Shown: positions 28,919-39,927, counted from the stretch's first letter. The stretch: 64,000 nucleotides of DNA from Rhodobacteraceae bacterium SB2 (GCA_001642945.1 LGRT01000026.1:62001-126000); one strand, 5' to 3'. Program-made: numbers and translations. The notes: generated from the letters alone by a model not told the origin.

Positions 28919-30961
28919 ATGCAACCCCCTCTCGCTCATAAAAATCCGCGCATGGTTCAATCGCAGCGCCAAAAGAATGTTTTTTGGTATAGTTTAGGGC
29001 TTTTACACAACCGCCGCCTGGCGCGTATTCTAGCGCTTTCAGGATATCAGCTAACGCTGGGCATTCCCTTTGCCCAAGCTGAAGTTCTGATCTGGGGAAA
29101 ATCGGCGGCCGCGCGGCGCGGCCAAAAGATAGCTCGGCATTTCAACGCACCGCTTTTATATTGCGAAGATGCGTTTTTACGCTCGCTCTTTCCCGCCCGG
29201 TTAAGCCAAGAGCCCCCGATCGGCATAATGCTCGACAAACGGGGCTTCCATTACGACCCGGCGCAGCCCAGCGATCTGGAACAAATTCTGCAGCATGCGC
29301 CTTTAAACGATCCACAAGAGCTACAGCGCGCAGAAGACGCAATATTTCGCCTTCAAGACCAGCACCTGTCCAAGTATTCAGCCTTTGACCCGCGCTTGCC
29401 GCTTCCCGAACCCGGTTTCATTTTGCTGATCAATCAAACCTGCGGCGATGGTGCTGTACGCGCGTCTGGCGGCGGGCAAATAGACTTCGATGCAATGCTT
29501 GCGCACGCAAAAGCCCATTTCCCTGATCATAAAATCATTATTCGAACCCATCCAGAAACGCGGCTCAATCTGCGCGAAGGTTATTTTTCTGCGCAGCATT
29601 GCGATACCCCACAGATCACGCTTTTTAATTGCGCAACTTCACCCTGGCATCTCTTGGAACGCGCAAAAGCAGTCTATAGTTTTTCTTCCCAGTTGGGTTT
29701 TGAGGCGATTTTAGCGGGGCACCGCCCCCATATTTTTGGGCAGCCCTTTTATGCGGGATGGGGCTTAACAGTGGATCACAAGCCTATGCCTTGGCGAAGC
29801 CGAAAGCTAAGCTCTCGCCAATTGTTTTTGGCGGCAATGATTAAATATCCAATTTGGTATGATGCCTATCGGGACCGCTTATGCAGTTTAGAAACCACGT
29901 TAGACAATTTGGAAGCCGAAACGCGCACGTGGCGCGAAGATCACCAAGGCTGGTCTGCTTCAGGCATTAGCCTGTGGAAACGCCGGCATTTTCGGGCCTT
30001 TTTTGGCCGATACAAATCCGTAAAATTTCAAACCACATCCAGCGAAGATCTAAAAGGAAACCCGCGCAAAAGGATGGTTTGGGCCAGCGCAAAACAACCG
30101 GCCGGCAAACCTGTCACGCGCATTGAAGACGGGTTTCTGCGCTCGCGTGGTTTGGGTGCTGACTTGGTGCCGCCGCTTTCCCTAATTTGTGACGATCTTG
30201 GGATCTATTACGACCCTTCGCAGGAAAGCCGGCTTGAGCGCATATTGTTAAAAATGCCGCCGCTTCGCGCGGATCAAATACGGCGCATCCAAACGCTACA
30301 AAGACGTTTGATTGACCATGATCTGACAAAATACAATCTTCATAGAGCCTATAACCTGCAGCAAAAAACAAGCTGCATTCTGGTGCCGAGACAAGTTGCC
30401 GATGATGCCTCTGTGCTGTACGGCGGTGGCCCAAAGGGTAACAATCTATCGCTTTTAAAGCGCGTCAGGAACGCCAATCCAAACGCCTTTATCCTTTTTA
30501 AGCCGCACCCGGATGTGGAAAGCAATTTAAGGCTTGGCGCCTTACCTAAGAAAACCATTTTACGCTTTGCCGATAATTGCCTCGAAAATTGCGGCGCAGC
30601 GCAGGCCCTCAGAAGCTGCGATGCGGTGCACACTGGCACATCATTAATGGGGTTTGAAGCGCTGCTGCGCGGTATTTCCGTTACAACATATGGGCAGCCC
30701 TTTTATGCAGGCTGGGGGTTAACAAATGATCTGGGGCCCAGAATCACTAGGCGCAAACCCGGCCTAACCTTGCTTGAATTTTTATACGGATGCCTCATAT
30801 TATATCCGCGCTACTTTGATCCGGTCACGCGCAGGGCTTGCCCAGTTGAAGTGGTGGTGGATCGATTGCTGGACGCCACCGCGCATCGCCCGAGCCAGGC
30901 GAACAGAGTGGCCGCCAAACTTCAAGGTTGGTTTGCCAAACCCAATCCGTTTTGGCGTTAA
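28919..30961 (+). CDS. kpsC: KpsC-family capsular polysaccharide beta-Kdo transferase (two tandem domains)
   Basis: Capsule protein of 680 residues that extends the beta-Kdo linker begun by KpsS. Two homologous halves are plain: each has an ED(A/G)FLRS motif, an (I/L)GI.YDP stretch and the block GQPFYAGWGLT (in the first half before VDHKP, in the second before NDLGP). KpsC is a known dual glycosyltransferase. Unlike kpsS and kpsD upstream, its frame is intact. It begins 3 bp after the export gene stop, so the three are one operon. Peripheral to the inner membrane on the cytoplasmic side. Confidence 0.9.
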   Translation: MQPPLAHKNPRMVQSQRQKNVFWYSLGLLHNRRLARILALSGYQLTLGIPFAQAEVLIWGKSAAARRGQKIARHFNAPLLYCEDAFLRSLFPARLSQEPPIGIMLDKRGFHYDPAQPSDLEQILQHAPLNDPQELQRAEDAIFRLQDQHLSKYSAFDPRLPLPEPGFILLINQTCGDGAVRASGGGQIDFDAMLAHAKAHFPDHKIIIRTHPETRLNLREGYFSAQHCDTPQITLFNCATSPWHLLERAKAVYSFSSQLGFEAILAGHRPHIFGQPFYAGWGLTVDHKPMPWRSRKLSSRQLFLAAMIKYPIWYDAYRDRLCSLETTLDNLEAETRTWREDHQGWSASGISLWKRRHFRAFFGRYKSVKFQTTSSEDLKGNPRKRMVWASAKQPAGKPVTRIEDGFLRSRGLGADLVPPLSLICDDLGIYYDPSQESRLERILLKMPPLRADQIRRIQTLQRRLIDHDLTKYNLHRAYNLQQKTSCILVPRQVADDASVLYGGGPKGNNLSLLKRVRNANPNAFILFKPHPDVESNLRLGALPKKTILRFADNCLENCGAAQALRSCDAVHTGTSLMGFEALLRGISVTTYGQPFYAGWGLTNDLGPRITRRKPGLTLLEFLYGCLILYPRYFDPVTRRACPVEVVVDRLLDATAHRPSQANRVAAKLQGWFAKPNPFWR

Positions 30962-30984
30962 GCCAAAATTTGGACAAAACGAAC

Positions 30985-32073
30985 CTAGCAGCGCCGCCAG
31001 ATTTGCAATAAATCAGGGCCCACAGCGTGTGCCTTATGCGCAACGAACCGCTTTGCCTGTTTCAAGTGATTGATGGGCAAATCCCCGATCACCGGCTGCG
31101 CGCGCGCGCCCAGCACAAGCCCGGCCGTGATGCCAATCAGCTCATCGATCAGATCTTCTTTCAGTAGAGCCGCTGCCAGCGCCCCTCCGCCTTCGCAAAA
31201 AACCCGTGTTAGGCCCTTTTGGGCCAAACGCTGCGCAACATCTTTAAGGTCAACATTGTTGTTATCCGCCCTACATTCGATCAACACCGCCCCAAGCTTT
31301 TGCCACGCCTGCAAACGCGCGTTATCCGCCTTGGGGCCATGGCAGATCCAGACGGGCACGCTGTTCGCCGTTTGCGCCAAATGATGGGTTTCGGGAAGAT
31401 CAACGCCATTGCTAACCACAACCCGCACCGGCTGCCGCTCAATGCCGATATCCCGCGCGGTCAGATTGGGATTGTCACGGCGCACCGTCCCCCCCCCCAC
31501 CAAAACGGCATCATAGCGGGCGCGCATTCCATGCACCCATCGTCGTGCCAATGGCCCGGTGATCCATTGACTTTCGCCATTTTCCATCGCGGATTTGCCA
31601 TCAAAGCTGGTCGCCATTTTCAACGCTATATGTGGCCTGCCACGCAGGATCCGATTTAAAAAGCCCGCGTGATCCCAGGCAGCGGCCTCAGCCTCTACAC
31701 CTTCAACAACTTCAATGCCCGCCGCTTTTAATGCCGCCACCCCGCGCCCCGCAACGCGCGGATCTGGATCGGGCGCACCGATCACAACCCGCGCAACCTT
31801 GGCCGCAATCAGCGCGTCACAACAGGGCCCGGTCTGCCCTTGATGCGCGCAGGGCTCTAACGTGACAAAGGCCGTGGCACCCGCTGCCAAGGCGCCCGCG
31901 CGTTGTAACGCCTGTGATTCGGCGTGAGGACGCCCTCCTATCGCGGTCCAACCGCGGCCAACAACGCGTCCCTCTTTTACGATCACGCAGCCCACTGCCG
32001 GATTGGGCCAGCAATGGCCTTGGTTGCGCCGCCCCAAGGCCAGCGCATGGGTCATGAACTGGTGATCTTCCAC
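30985..32073 (-). CDS. ribD: Bifunctional riboflavin biosynthesis deaminase/reductase
   Basis: Riboflavin pathway enzyme of 362 residues. The N-terminal cytidine-deaminase-type domain has the zinc site PHAESQAL and LEPCAHQGQTGPCCDAL; the C-terminal reductase domain starts near ALKMATSFDGKSA and has VFCEGGGALAAALL. It deaminates and then reduces the pyrimidine intermediate. It follows nrdR by 9 bp, the usual nrdR-ribD order. The convergent kpsC ends 24 bp from its stop. Confidence 0.94.
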   Translation of the reverse strand: MEDHQFMTHALALGRRNQGHCWPNPAVGCVIVKEGRVVGRGWTAIGGRPHAESQALQRAGALAAGATAFVTLEPCAHQGQTGPCCDALIAAKVARVVIGAPDPDPRVAGRGVAALKAAGIEVVEGVEAEAAAWDHAGFLNRILRGRPHIALKMATSFDGKSAMENGESQWITGPLARRWVHGMRARYDAVLVGGGTVRRDNPNLTARDIGIERQPVRVVVSNGVDLPETHHLAQTANSVPVWICHGPKADNARLQAWQKLGAVLIECRADNNNVDLKDVAQRLAQKGLTRVFCEGGGALAAALLKEDLIDELIGITAGLVLGARAQPVIGDLPINHLKQAKRFVAHKAHAVGPDLLQIWRRC

Positions 32074-32082
32074 CGCTCTTGC

Positions 32083-32550
32083 CTATTCTTCTGTGGGTAT
32101 ATCAGGCCTTAATTCACTGACAAATTTATCGAAATCATCGGCAGCCTGAAAGTTTTTATAAACGCTCGCAAAGCGCACATAGGCCACCGTATCGATGCGC
32201 GCCAGCGCTTCCATAACGATCTCACCAATTTTCTTTGAATTGATATCGGTTTCGCCAAGGCTTTCCAGACGCCGCACGATCCCCGAAATCATTTGCTCCA
32301 TCCGTTCATTTTCAATTGGTCGTTTTTGCAGCGCAATACGAATTGAGCGCTCGAGCTTGTCGCGATCAAAATCTTCACGTCGTCCATTCGACTTGATCAC
32401 CACAAGATCGCGCAATTGTACCCGCTCATAAGTGGTAAAACGCCCAACGCAAGCAGCACAAAACCGACGGCGTCGAATTGCAACATGGTCTTCAGCGGGT
32501 CGGGAATCTTTCACTTGGGTATCAATATTCCCACAGAACGGGCAACGCAT
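32083..32550 (-). CDS. nrdR: Transcriptional repressor NrdR
   Basis: Repressor of ribonucleotide reductase genes, 155 residues. The N-terminal zinc ribbon has C3, C6, C31 and C34 (MRCPFCG and FCAACVGRF), followed by an ATP-cone domain (about 49-139) that senses ATP/dATP. The start at 32550 gives the canonical MRCPFC; ATGs at 32556 and 32568 are in frame. It heads the nrdR-ribD pair; no ribonucleotide reductase gene is in the window. Confidence 0.93.
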   Translation of the reverse strand: MRCPFCGNIDTQVKDSRPAEDHVAIRRRRFCAACVGRFTTYERVQLRDLVVIKSNGRREDFDRDKLERSIRIALQKRPIENERMEQMISGIVRRLESLGETDINSKKIGEIVMEALARIDTVAYVRFASVYKNFQAADDFDKFVSELRPDIPTEE

Positions 32551-32773
32551 TGGCATATCCTTTGGCATAAGACTGGCCCGGGTTTGCGGGCCAAAGAGTG
32601 TTTTCCACGAGCACTATAGGGCAACCGCAACGCTTTGTGTAGTCTGCATTTTTGATCACTACAGATAGATCGTTGATGAAATGCCTAAACTCCACCCACA
32701 CAATATCGTGCTGCTACACCTGCAGAGAAACGGCAGCCGGGCTCAAAAAATTTGTTTGAGAAGCGCAGCGTCT

Positions 32774-33205
32774 TTACAAGTGCACGGGCAGCTGATCGCG
32801 CAAGACAGAGGCAAAGATCCGACGCTGATGCGGCGCCGCGCGATGTTCGACGAGGTAAATTCCCTGCCACGTACCCAATGCCAATTGGCCCTCATGCAGT
32901 GGAATGGTTAGGAATGTCGGTAAAAGCGCGGCTTTTATATGCGCAGGCATATCATCCGCACCTTCATAAAGGTGGGTCAAATATGACATGGAAGGATGGG
33001 TTGCCGGCGGCACCAAACGATCAAAAAACGCCGTTAAATCAGAGCGCACATCCCTGTCAGCGTTCTCTTGAACCAACAAGCTTGCTGAACTGTGCTGAAC
33101 GAATAAATTTACCAGACCGTTGCCCTGCACCCACTGAGCGATGTGATCGGTAAACTCATACAGCCGCAGACCATTTGTTTGTATAGTGAAAGTCTTTTGA
33201 AGCAT
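32774..33205 (-). CDS. YjbQ family protein (UPF0047), secondary thiamine-phosphate synthase-like
   Basis: Small enzyme of 143 residues of the YjbQ/UPF0047 family, some members of which have weak thiamine-phosphate synthase activity. The family signature is complete: LFVQHSSASLLVQENAD, RDVRSDL, a central HLYEGADDMPAHIKA and the end motif LGTWQGIYLVEHR. The true cellular role of the family is unsettled. Single gene between nrdR-ribD and rpoD. Confidence 0.88.
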   Translation of the reverse strand: MLQKTFTIQTNGLRLYEFTDHIAQWVQGNGLVNLFVQHSSASLLVQENADRDVRSDLTAFFDRLVPPATHPSMSYLTHLYEGADDMPAHIKAALLPTFLTIPLHEGQLALGTWQGIYLVEHRAAPHQRRIFASVLRDQLPVHL

Positions 33206-33312
33206 ACCCGCGCTACCGGTTTTTCGGGTTTAGCCAGCGCATACCAAACTGCCCTATCTTCACAAAAATGCATTGGGTGCATCTGGCCGGTAAAACCGAC
33301 CAAATAGCGTGT

Positions 33313-35295
33313 TTATTGATCTAAGAAACTACGCAATTTACGCGAGCGTGACGGGTGCTTTAACTTGCGGAAAGCTTTGGCTTCGATCTGCCGGATCCGC
33401 TCGCGCGTCACGCTGAATTGCTGACCCACTTCTTCAAGCGTATGATCCGTATTCATACCAATGCCGAAGCGCATGCGCAAAACCCGCTCTTCCCGCGGCG
33501 TGAGCGATGACAGCACGCGCGTCGTGGTTTCTTTCAAATTCTCTTGAATAGCGCTGTCTAATGGCAAGACAGCGTTAGAATCCGGAATAAAATCGCCCAG
33601 CTGCGAATCTTCTTCATCTCCGATCGGGGTTTCGAGTGAAATTGGCTCTTTGGCGATTTTCATCACTTTGCGCACTTTTTCCAACGGCATTTGAAGTTTA
33701 GCAGCCAATTCCTCGGGCGTTGGTTCGCGCCCAATCTCATGCAGCATCTGCCGGCCAGTGCGTACCAGTTTGTTGATGGTTTCAATCATATGAACAGGAA
33801 TACGAATGGTTCGCGCCTGATCAGCGATCGACCGGGTGATCGCTTGGCGTATCCACCATGTCGCATAGGTTGAAAACTTGTACCCACGCCGGTATTCAAA
33901 CTTATCCACCGCCTTCATGAGGCCAATGTTACCTTCCTGTATCAAATCAAGGAATTGTAAGCCGCGGTTCGTGTATTTTTTAGCAATTGAAATAACCAAA
34001 CGCAGGTTTGCCTCAACCATTTCTTTCTTGGCTTGGCGGGCTTCTTTCTCACCTTTTTGAACCTGCGCGACTATGCGTCTGAATTCGCTGATATCCAAAC
34101 CGATATATTGACCAACCTGCGCCATATCATTGCGCAACCCTTCCGCTTTATCGGAGGAGCGTTCGATGAACATTTGCCATCCCCGGCCAGCTTTCTCAGC
34201 CATGCGTTCCATCCAATTGGGATCGAGTTCATGGCCCCGATATTCATCGATAAACTCACGGCGGTTGATCCGCGCTTGATCCGCCAATTTAACCATTGAA
34301 CTATCAATCTGCATGATACGCCGATTGATGCCATATAGCTGATCAATCAAGGCCTCAATTCGGTTATTGTGCAAATGGAGCCCATTCACCAGCTCGACAA
34401 TTTCAGCGCGCAACGCCTGATATGTTGCCTCTTGTGTCTCGGTAAAGCTGCTATCTTCGTTCAAAGTCGCCGAAATCCGCGAATCTTGCATGTCGGATAA
34501 TTTGATATAATCGGATGCGATACGATCAAGCGTTTCAAGCACCTGAGGTTTCAGCGCCGCTTCCATTGCCGCCAAAGACAGGTTGGACTGATCATCATCG
34601 TCATCGTCATCATCATCGGTCAGTATTGGATTACCATCTGCATCCAACTCTTCGGATTGGGCCTCTTTTTGCTGCCCAACCGCGACATTGCCGGTTGCCA
34701 GAACATTTTCGCCTTCACCATCTTCTTCCATTTGATTGCCGAAAGTGGTTTCCAAATCGATCACTTCGCGCAGAAGAATATCTTCGCTTAGCAATTCATC
34801 GCGCCAAATCGTGATCGCCTGAAACGTCAAAGGGCTTTCGCATAGCCCAAGGATCATCGTGTTGCGCCCTGCCTCGATCCGTTTGGCGATCGCGATTTCA
34901 CCTTCACGGCTGAGCAGCTCAACCGAGCCCATTTCACGAAGGTACATGCGCACGGGATCATCGGTGCGATCAAGCTTTTCGGTTTCACCCGAGGAAAGCG
35001 CCACATCTTTACCGCCTGTCACCGCGACCAGATCCGTGGCTCCTTTTTCTTCTTCTTCGATCTCTTCATCTTCAATGATATTGATGCCCATTTCAGACAG
35101 CATCGACATCACATCTTCAATTTGTTCGGAAGAAACCTGATCGGGTGGCAACACCTGATTGAGCTGATCGTATGTTATATAGCCACGCTCACGCGCTTCA
35201 CCGATCATTTTCTTGACTGCGGCTTGACTCATATCAAGGGAGATCTCCGCATCCTGATCATCTGTCTTGCGATCGTCGGTGTCTTTAGCGGCCAT
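33313..35295 (-). CDS. rpoD: RNA polymerase primary sigma factor (sigma-70)
   Basis: Housekeeping sigma factor of 660 residues. Region 1.1 is at the N-terminus, with a long non-conserved insertion containing an eight-Asp run (encoded by a GAT/GAC triplet run near 34588-34618). Region 2 ([12 protein letters not shown], then [19 protein letters not shown]) contacts the -10 element. Region 3 and region 4 ([20 protein letters not shown], near residues 610-630) bind the -35 element. It lies 111 bp downstream of dnaG in the same orientation, the classic dnaG-rpoD macromolecular synthesis arrangement. Confidence 0.97.
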   Translation of the reverse strand: MAAKDTDDRKTDDQDAEISLDMSQAAVKKMIGEARERGYITYDQLNQVLPPDQVSSEQIEDVMSMLSEMGINIIEDEEIEEEEKGATDLVAVTGGKDVALSSGETEKLDRTDDPVRMYLREMGSVELLSREGEIAIAKRIEAGRNTMILGLCESPLTFQAITIWRDELLSEDILLREVIDLETTFGNQMEEDGEGENVLATGNVAVGQQKEAQSEELDADGNPILTDDDDDDDDDQSNLSLAAMEAALKPQVLETLDRIASDYIKLSDMQDSRISATLNEDSSFTETQEATYQALRAEIVELVNGLHLHNNRIEALIDQLYGINRRIMQIDSSMVKLADQARINRREFIDEYRGHELDPNWMERMAEKAGRGWQMFIERSSDKAEGLRNDMAQVGQYIGLDISEFRRIVAQVQKGEKEARQAKKEMVEANLRLVISIAKKYTNRGLQFLDLIQEGNIGLMKAVDKFEYRRGYKFSTYATWWIRQAITRSIADQARTIRIPVHMIETINKLVRTGRQMLHEIGREPTPEELAAKLQMPLEKVRKVMKIAKEPISLETPIGDEEDSQLGDFIPDSNAVLPLDSAIQENLKETTTRVLSSLTPREERVLRMRFGIGMNTDHTLEEVGQQFSVTRERIRQIEAKAFRKLKHPSRSRKLRSFLDQ

Positions 35296-35406
35296 TTGGG
35301 ACTCCTAATTTAACGCGAGTGATTCGTTACTGACAAGAAATAACGGAATCACATGATTCGGCCACCCCGTGTACAGTACTTTATTTACTGTTATCCCTCT
35401 ATTTAG

Positions 35407-37347
35407 TCAGTTTTTTGGCTTTTGAAAGGAAATTCCCCCCAAAATTTCATCGAATCGGTCTTTTTCACTGCGGTTGATTCGCGCACCGTTCTGCGCCATC
35501 TGATATTGAACCTTATCTTCTTGAACTGCTTTTAAGGAATTGTGCCCCGCCTCAGCGGCTTCCTTCAGACGCCAAACAGCGGTTTCATCCAAGGCCTCCT
35601 CTCCGGCCTCTTGCAACTCTTTCAATTCTGCGGCCAGACCTTTTCGGCTGGAAAGTTTCCCCAAAGCCTCCAAAATTGTAGCGCGCGCATTCTCTGTTTG
35701 ATCCGAATTCAGCAAACCGGCGGCCATACGCACATGTCCCGCAGAAAACAGTTTTTCGATCACCTGAGGCCCTAGCGCAGCGGCAATCTGCGCCTCTAAC
35801 TCAGAGCGCGTTTGATTTTTGCTTTGCACCATGATGCGGAGCATTGCATCTAAATTTGGATCATCAAAATCCACGCCTTCGAGGAAGCTGCGCACATCCT
35901 TCAACACAGCTGGGCAGACCAGCACGGCCGCAACGATCACCGCCTCATGGATATATTGGGCAACCCTATCATTACCTGAGGCGAGCGCTGAGGCCTTGGT
36001 GCTTTGCTGAGGTTTTCCCGGCAGGCTAGCCGCTTGACCACGCTTGCCGCCCCGCTTGCCATGGTTTCGAAACAAGGCCCAGCGCAAATCTTTCAGCGCC
36101 GTTTCATAATGCAACCGCAGTCCGTGATCCTTGATCAACTTAGTTTTAGTTGCCAACGCTTTATCCAAGCCGGCTTTGCGCTCCGGGCTATCAAACGGTC
36201 CAGCCGCCATTTCGCGCTGCCAGAGCAGCTCAACCATTGGCATCGCTTTTTGTAGCAATTTGCGCAAGGCGCCGGCCCCAGATTGGCGGATGAGATCGTC
36301 TGGGTCTTGGCCTTCGGGCATCAAGGCAAACCGCAAAGCACGGCCGGCTTCCAACGCCGGCAACGCCAAATCGATCAATCGATAGGCTGCTCTCAAGCCA
36401 GCTTTATCGCCATCAAGTGCCACAATAGGCTCGGGGGTAATGCGCCATAACAGTGAGAGCTGGGTTTCGGTTATGGCTGTGCCCAGCGGCGCAACCGCGG
36501 CCTCAAAGCCCGCTTCAACCAATGCGATTACATCCATATACCCTTCGGCTACAATCAATGGCTGATCCGGTCCAACGGCCTTTCTGGCAGGGCCAATATT
36601 GTAAAGCGTGCGCCCTTTATCGAACAAAACAGTTTCAGGAGAATTAAGATATTTGGCCTTGGCAGCCGGATCAAGCGCGCGCCCGCCAAAAGCAATGCAC
36701 TGCCCACGGGCATCACGAATAGGAAACATGATCCGTCCACGAAACCGGTCATACGGGGCTCTGCCCTCTTCGGGCTGGATACAAAGGCCTGTTTCAATAA
36801 GCTTTTCAGGGGCAACACCGGCAGCTTTAAAATGCTGTATAAGCGTAGAGCGATCTTCTGGCGCAAAGCCAATGCCAAAGCGCGCTTGCGCCTCTTCAGA
36901 CAGCCCACGCCCAGACAAATAGCGCCGCGCATCAGCAGCGGCGTTTGTTTTCAGGCTTAAGCGAAAAAAGCGAACCGCTTGCTCCATAACATCGACAAGC
37001 GCACCTTTTTGATCCGCTTTCTCTTTTGCCTGCGGATCGCGGGCCGGCATGCTCAGACCAGCCTCTGCGGCCAAAATCTCTACCGCCTCTATGAAGCTCA
37101 CATTTTCTGTATCTTTTACGAATGTAATAATATCGCCCTTGGCCTGACAGCCAAAGCAATAAAAATAACCTTTGGTGTCTTCCACGTGGAACGAGGCCGT
37201 TTTTTCTTGATGAAACGGGCATGGCGCCCACATATCACCGCGGCCCTGATTGGATTTACGCAGATCCCATGTGACCTTCTTGCCCACAACAGCACTTATG
37301 CTGACGCGGCTCCGCAACTCATCCAAAAATCCAACTGGCAGGCTCAT
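35407..37347 (-). CDS. dnaG: DNA primase
   Basis: Replicative primase of 646 residues. The N-terminal zinc-binding domain has CPFHQEKTASFHV and YFYCFGC; the RNA polymerase core includes FGGRAL and YLNSPETVLFDKGRTLY; the TOPRIM domain has VAEGYMDVIAL and ALDGDKAG. The C-terminal helicase-binding region (from about 440) is less conserved, with an Ala/Ser-rich linker. First gene of the dnaG-rpoD pair. Confidence 0.96.
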   Translation of the reverse strand: MSLPVGFLDELRSRVSISAVVGKKVTWDLRKSNQGRGDMWAPCPFHQEKTASFHVEDTKGYFYCFGCQAKGDIITFVKDTENVSFIEAVEILAAEAGLSMPARDPQAKEKADQKGALVDVMEQAVRFFRLSLKTNAAADARRYLSGRGLSEEAQARFGIGFAPEDRSTLIQHFKAAGVAPEKLIETGLCIQPEEGRAPYDRFRGRIMFPIRDARGQCIAFGGRALDPAAKAKYLNSPETVLFDKGRTLYNIGPARKAVGPDQPLIVAEGYMDVIALVEAGFEAAVAPLGTAITETQLSLLWRITPEPIVALDGDKAGLRAAYRLIDLALPALEAGRALRFALMPEGQDPDDLIRQSGAGALRKLLQKAMPMVELLWQREMAAGPFDSPERKAGLDKALATKTKLIKDHGLRLHYETALKDLRWALFRNHGKRGGKRGQAASLPGKPQQSTKASALASGNDRVAQYIHEAVIVAAVLVCPAVLKDVRSFLEGVDFDDPNLDAMLRIMVQSKNQTRSELEAQIAAALGPQVIEKLFSAGHVRMAAGLLNSDQTENARATILEALGKLSSRKGLAAELKELQEAGEEALDETAVWRLKEAAEAGHNSLKAVQEDKVQYQMAQNGARINRSEKDRFDEILGGISFQKPKN

Positions 37348-37446
37348 GGGCTGAATATCGGAGCTTCCTAAGGCGAAGTCTAGTACTGAGCAAAAAGAAA
37401 CAGACTTTTTACGCCCCCAAGCAATTCAAAAAAGCACGATCTGGCT

Positions 37447-38871
37447 TTAAAGCCCTTTTGTTTGATAACTCTCTGCCACTTTGCGAATGGCGACCAAATA
37501 AGCTGCGATGCGCAGATCGGTGACGTTTTGATCACTATGCCAAAGCGCCCGCATTGCCTGCATCGCGGCGCGCATCGTATCATCCAAACCCGAGCGCACC
37601 AACTCTAACTCACCCGCGCCCTGAACAAAGCGTTTTTTGAAATCTGCACTCATGCTCCAATCAGCGCCCATTTGGGTTGAGAGGCGTTCCAATTCGTCCA
37701 ATAACATGAGGCTGCGTGCCTCTTCCTGACGCCGCTGCATCCGGCCAAATCTGATATGGCTAAGATTCTTTACCCATTCAAAATAAGAAACGGTTACGCC
37801 CCCCGCATTTGCATACATATCCGGAATGATCACGCAGCCCTTTTCGCGCAATATTTCATCAGCGCCCGCCGTTACTGGCCCATTCGCCGCTTCGATGATC
37901 AACGGGGCTTTGATCCGCGCTGCATTTTCTAAATTAATCACGCCCTCCAAAGCCGCAGGGATCAATATATCGCAATCATGCTCAAGCAGCTTGGCGCCCT
38001 CTGGCACAAACACAGCATCCGGGTAATCTTTAAGACTCCCTGTTGTGTTTCTCCAATCTGCAACGCCCTCAACATTCAGCCCGGTTTCGTTTATGAGCGC
38101 GCCGTCGCGCTCGATCACGGCAATAATTTTAGCGCCATCTTCCTGGGATAAAAACTTTGCAGCATGAAACCCGACATTGCCAAGCCCTTGAACAATCACG
38201 CGCTTGCCTTCTAAAGACCCGCTCAACCCCGCGCGCTGAAGGTCTAATGGCTCACGAAAAAATTCTTGCAACGCATATTGAACACCGCGCCCCGTGGCCT
38301 CAACCCGCCCCGCAATTCCGCCCGCGTTCATCGGTTTGCCAGTGACGCACGCCTTGGCATTGATATCGGTTGTGTTCATGCGAGCATATTGATCTGCAAT
38401 CCAGGCCATTTCACGTTGCCCCGTGCCCATATCAGGCGCGGGTACGTTTTGGCTGGGATGAATCAAATCACGCTTAATCAGCTCATAAGCAAACCTGCGG
38501 GTAATCAGCTCAAGCTCATGCTCTTCGTAAAGCGTTGGGTCAATACAAAGCCCACCTTTAGAGCCGCCAAACGGCGTATCGACCAAAGCGCATTTAAAGG
38601 TCATAAGCGCCGCCAAAGCTTCCACTTCGTCTTGGTTCACCCCTAAAGAATACCGAATGCCCCCTTTTACAGGTTCCATATGTTCAGAATGCACCGAACG
38701 ATATCCCGTGAAGGATTTTATTTCACCGCGTAACCGCACGCCAAACCGCACCGTATAAGTGGCATTACAAATCCGGATTTTTTCTTCCAACCCAGCCGGC
38801 AAATCAATCAAGCGAACTGCCCGATCAAACATTCTTTCAACGCTTTCTCGAAAGCTAATTTCCGTTTTCAC
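37447..38871 (-). CDS. Glu/Leu/Phe/Val dehydrogenase (NAD(P)-dependent glutamate dehydrogenase)
   Basis: Amino acid dehydrogenase of about 474 residues, most likely glutamate dehydrogenase. The substrate part has PVKGGIRYS and the catalytic lysine region PFGGSKGGLCIDP, then NVPAPDMGTGQREMAW; the Rossmann motif is VQGLGNVGFHAAKF. A GTG start at 38871 is preferred because GGGGGAG lies upstream and it fits family length; the frame stays open to an ATG at 38928. Monocistronic. Confidence 0.9.
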   Translation of the reverse strand: MKTEISFRESVERMFDRAVRLIDLPAGLEEKIRICNATYTVRFGVRLRGEIKSFTGYRSVHSEHMEPVKGGIRYSLGVNQDEVEALAALMTFKCALVDTPFGGSKGGLCIDPTLYEEHELELITRRFAYELIKRDLIHPSQNVPAPDMGTGQREMAWIADQYARMNTTDINAKACVTGKPMNAGGIAGRVEATGRGVQYALQEFFREPLDLQRAGLSGSLEGKRVIVQGLGNVGFHAAKFLSQEDGAKIIAVIERDGALINETGLNVEGVADWRNTTGSLKDYPDAVFVPEGAKLLEHDCDILIPAALEGVINLENAARIKAPLIIEAANGPVTAGADEILREKGCVIIPDMYANAGGVTVSYFEWVKNLSHIRFGRMQRRQEEARSLMLLDELERLSTQMGADWSMSADFKKRFVQGAGELELVRSGLDDTMRAAMQAMRALWHSDQNVTDLRIAAYLVAIRKVAESYQTKGL

Positions 38872-38988
38872 CCTGCAATCTCCCCCAAACCATAAATATA
38901 AAAATAAGACTCGTTCGGCCCAACACATATCATATTTCTCACAACCCCAAGAAAAATTATGGCAGAAAGAACGCGAGGCCTTATGTGG

Positions 38989-39927
38989 TTAGACGCGCAC
39001 TTCATAGCCGGGCTGTTCGGGCTCATCATCAATTAATTCGGCCGGAAAACCATCTGCGCGCACATCTAACCCGGTCACCTCTTCTAAGCGCTTGATAATA
39101 TTTGGGGATAACTCACGCGCCCCAAAGCGCTTAATCCCATCTTGAAAGATAGAGATTAACAGTGGATTCAATTCGAGCGGTATCGAAGCCCGATCTGCAA
39201 CCTCTTGAAACAAGCCAATATCTTTTGCAACCAGATCCATCGTAAACGACACATCGCGGCTGCCATTTAAGATTAGCTGGCTTTCTGTTTCATGCACAAA
39301 TGACGTACCCGAAGAGATTTTCAAAGCTTCATACGCCACTTTAAGATCCATGCCCGCCCCTTTGGCGACGGTTAAGGCTTCCGCGCAAGACACCAGATTT
39401 GCCGTGGCCATATAATTTGTGATTACTTTTAGAATACTAGCAGATCCCAGATCTCCGGTATGCAAAATACGCCGCCCCATTTTTGTAAGAAACGGCAAAA
39501 CCGCCTCAAAACTGTGCCGGTCACAACCAGCGAAAATGCTAATATTTCCCGTATCTGCACGATGACATCCGCCTGAAACAGGACAGTCCACGGCTTGTCC
39601 GCCTTTGGCCTGCACCAACGCACCAAGTCGTTTGACTTCCGCTTCGTCTGTGGTCGACATTTCCAACCAGATTTTACCGGGCTTTACATGCGCAAGCATC
39701 GCTTGAACCACCGCGGCAGAAGCGGCTGGATTTGGCAAACAGGTGATCACTATGTCACAGCTTTGCATCATTTCAGCCGGGCTTACTCCGTTTTTGGCGC
39801 CCTTTGCCACAAACGCCTCCACCAAAACCTCATCCAAATCATGAACCTGTAAAGATACACCATTGCGCAGCAAACTGCCTGACAATTTGCCTCCAACATT
39901 TCCCAAACCAATAAATCCGACCTGCAT
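38989..39927 (-). CDS. NAD(P)-dependent beta-hydroxyacid dehydrogenase (3-hydroxyisobutyrate dehydrogenase family)
   Basis: Oxidoreductase of 312 residues. The N-terminal dinucleotide fold GFIGLGNVGGKLSGSLL is followed by the family substrate motif DCPVSGGCHRADTGNISI and the catalytic-lysine region KVITNYMATANL. Relatives act on 3-hydroxyisobutyrate, tartronate semialdehyde or similar acids; the substrate cannot be fixed here. The C-terminus is longer and more acidic than in typical members. No obvious pathway neighbours; the TetR gene upstream on the same strand may regulate it. Confidence 0.85.
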   Translation of the reverse strand: MQVGFIGLGNVGGKLSGSLLRNGVSLQVHDLDEVLVEAFVAKGAKNGVSPAEMMQSCDIVITCLPNPAASAAVVQAMLAHVKPGKIWLEMSTTDEAEVKRLGALVQAKGGQAVDCPVSGGCHRADTGNISIFAGCDRHSFEAVLPFLTKMGRRILHTGDLGSASILKVITNYMATANLVSCAEALTVAKGAGMDLKVAYEALKISSGTSFVHETESQLILNGSRDVSFTMDLVAKDIGLFQEVADRASIPLELNPLLISIFQDGIKRFGARELSPNIIKRLEEVTGLDVRADGFPAELIDDEPEQPGYEVRV

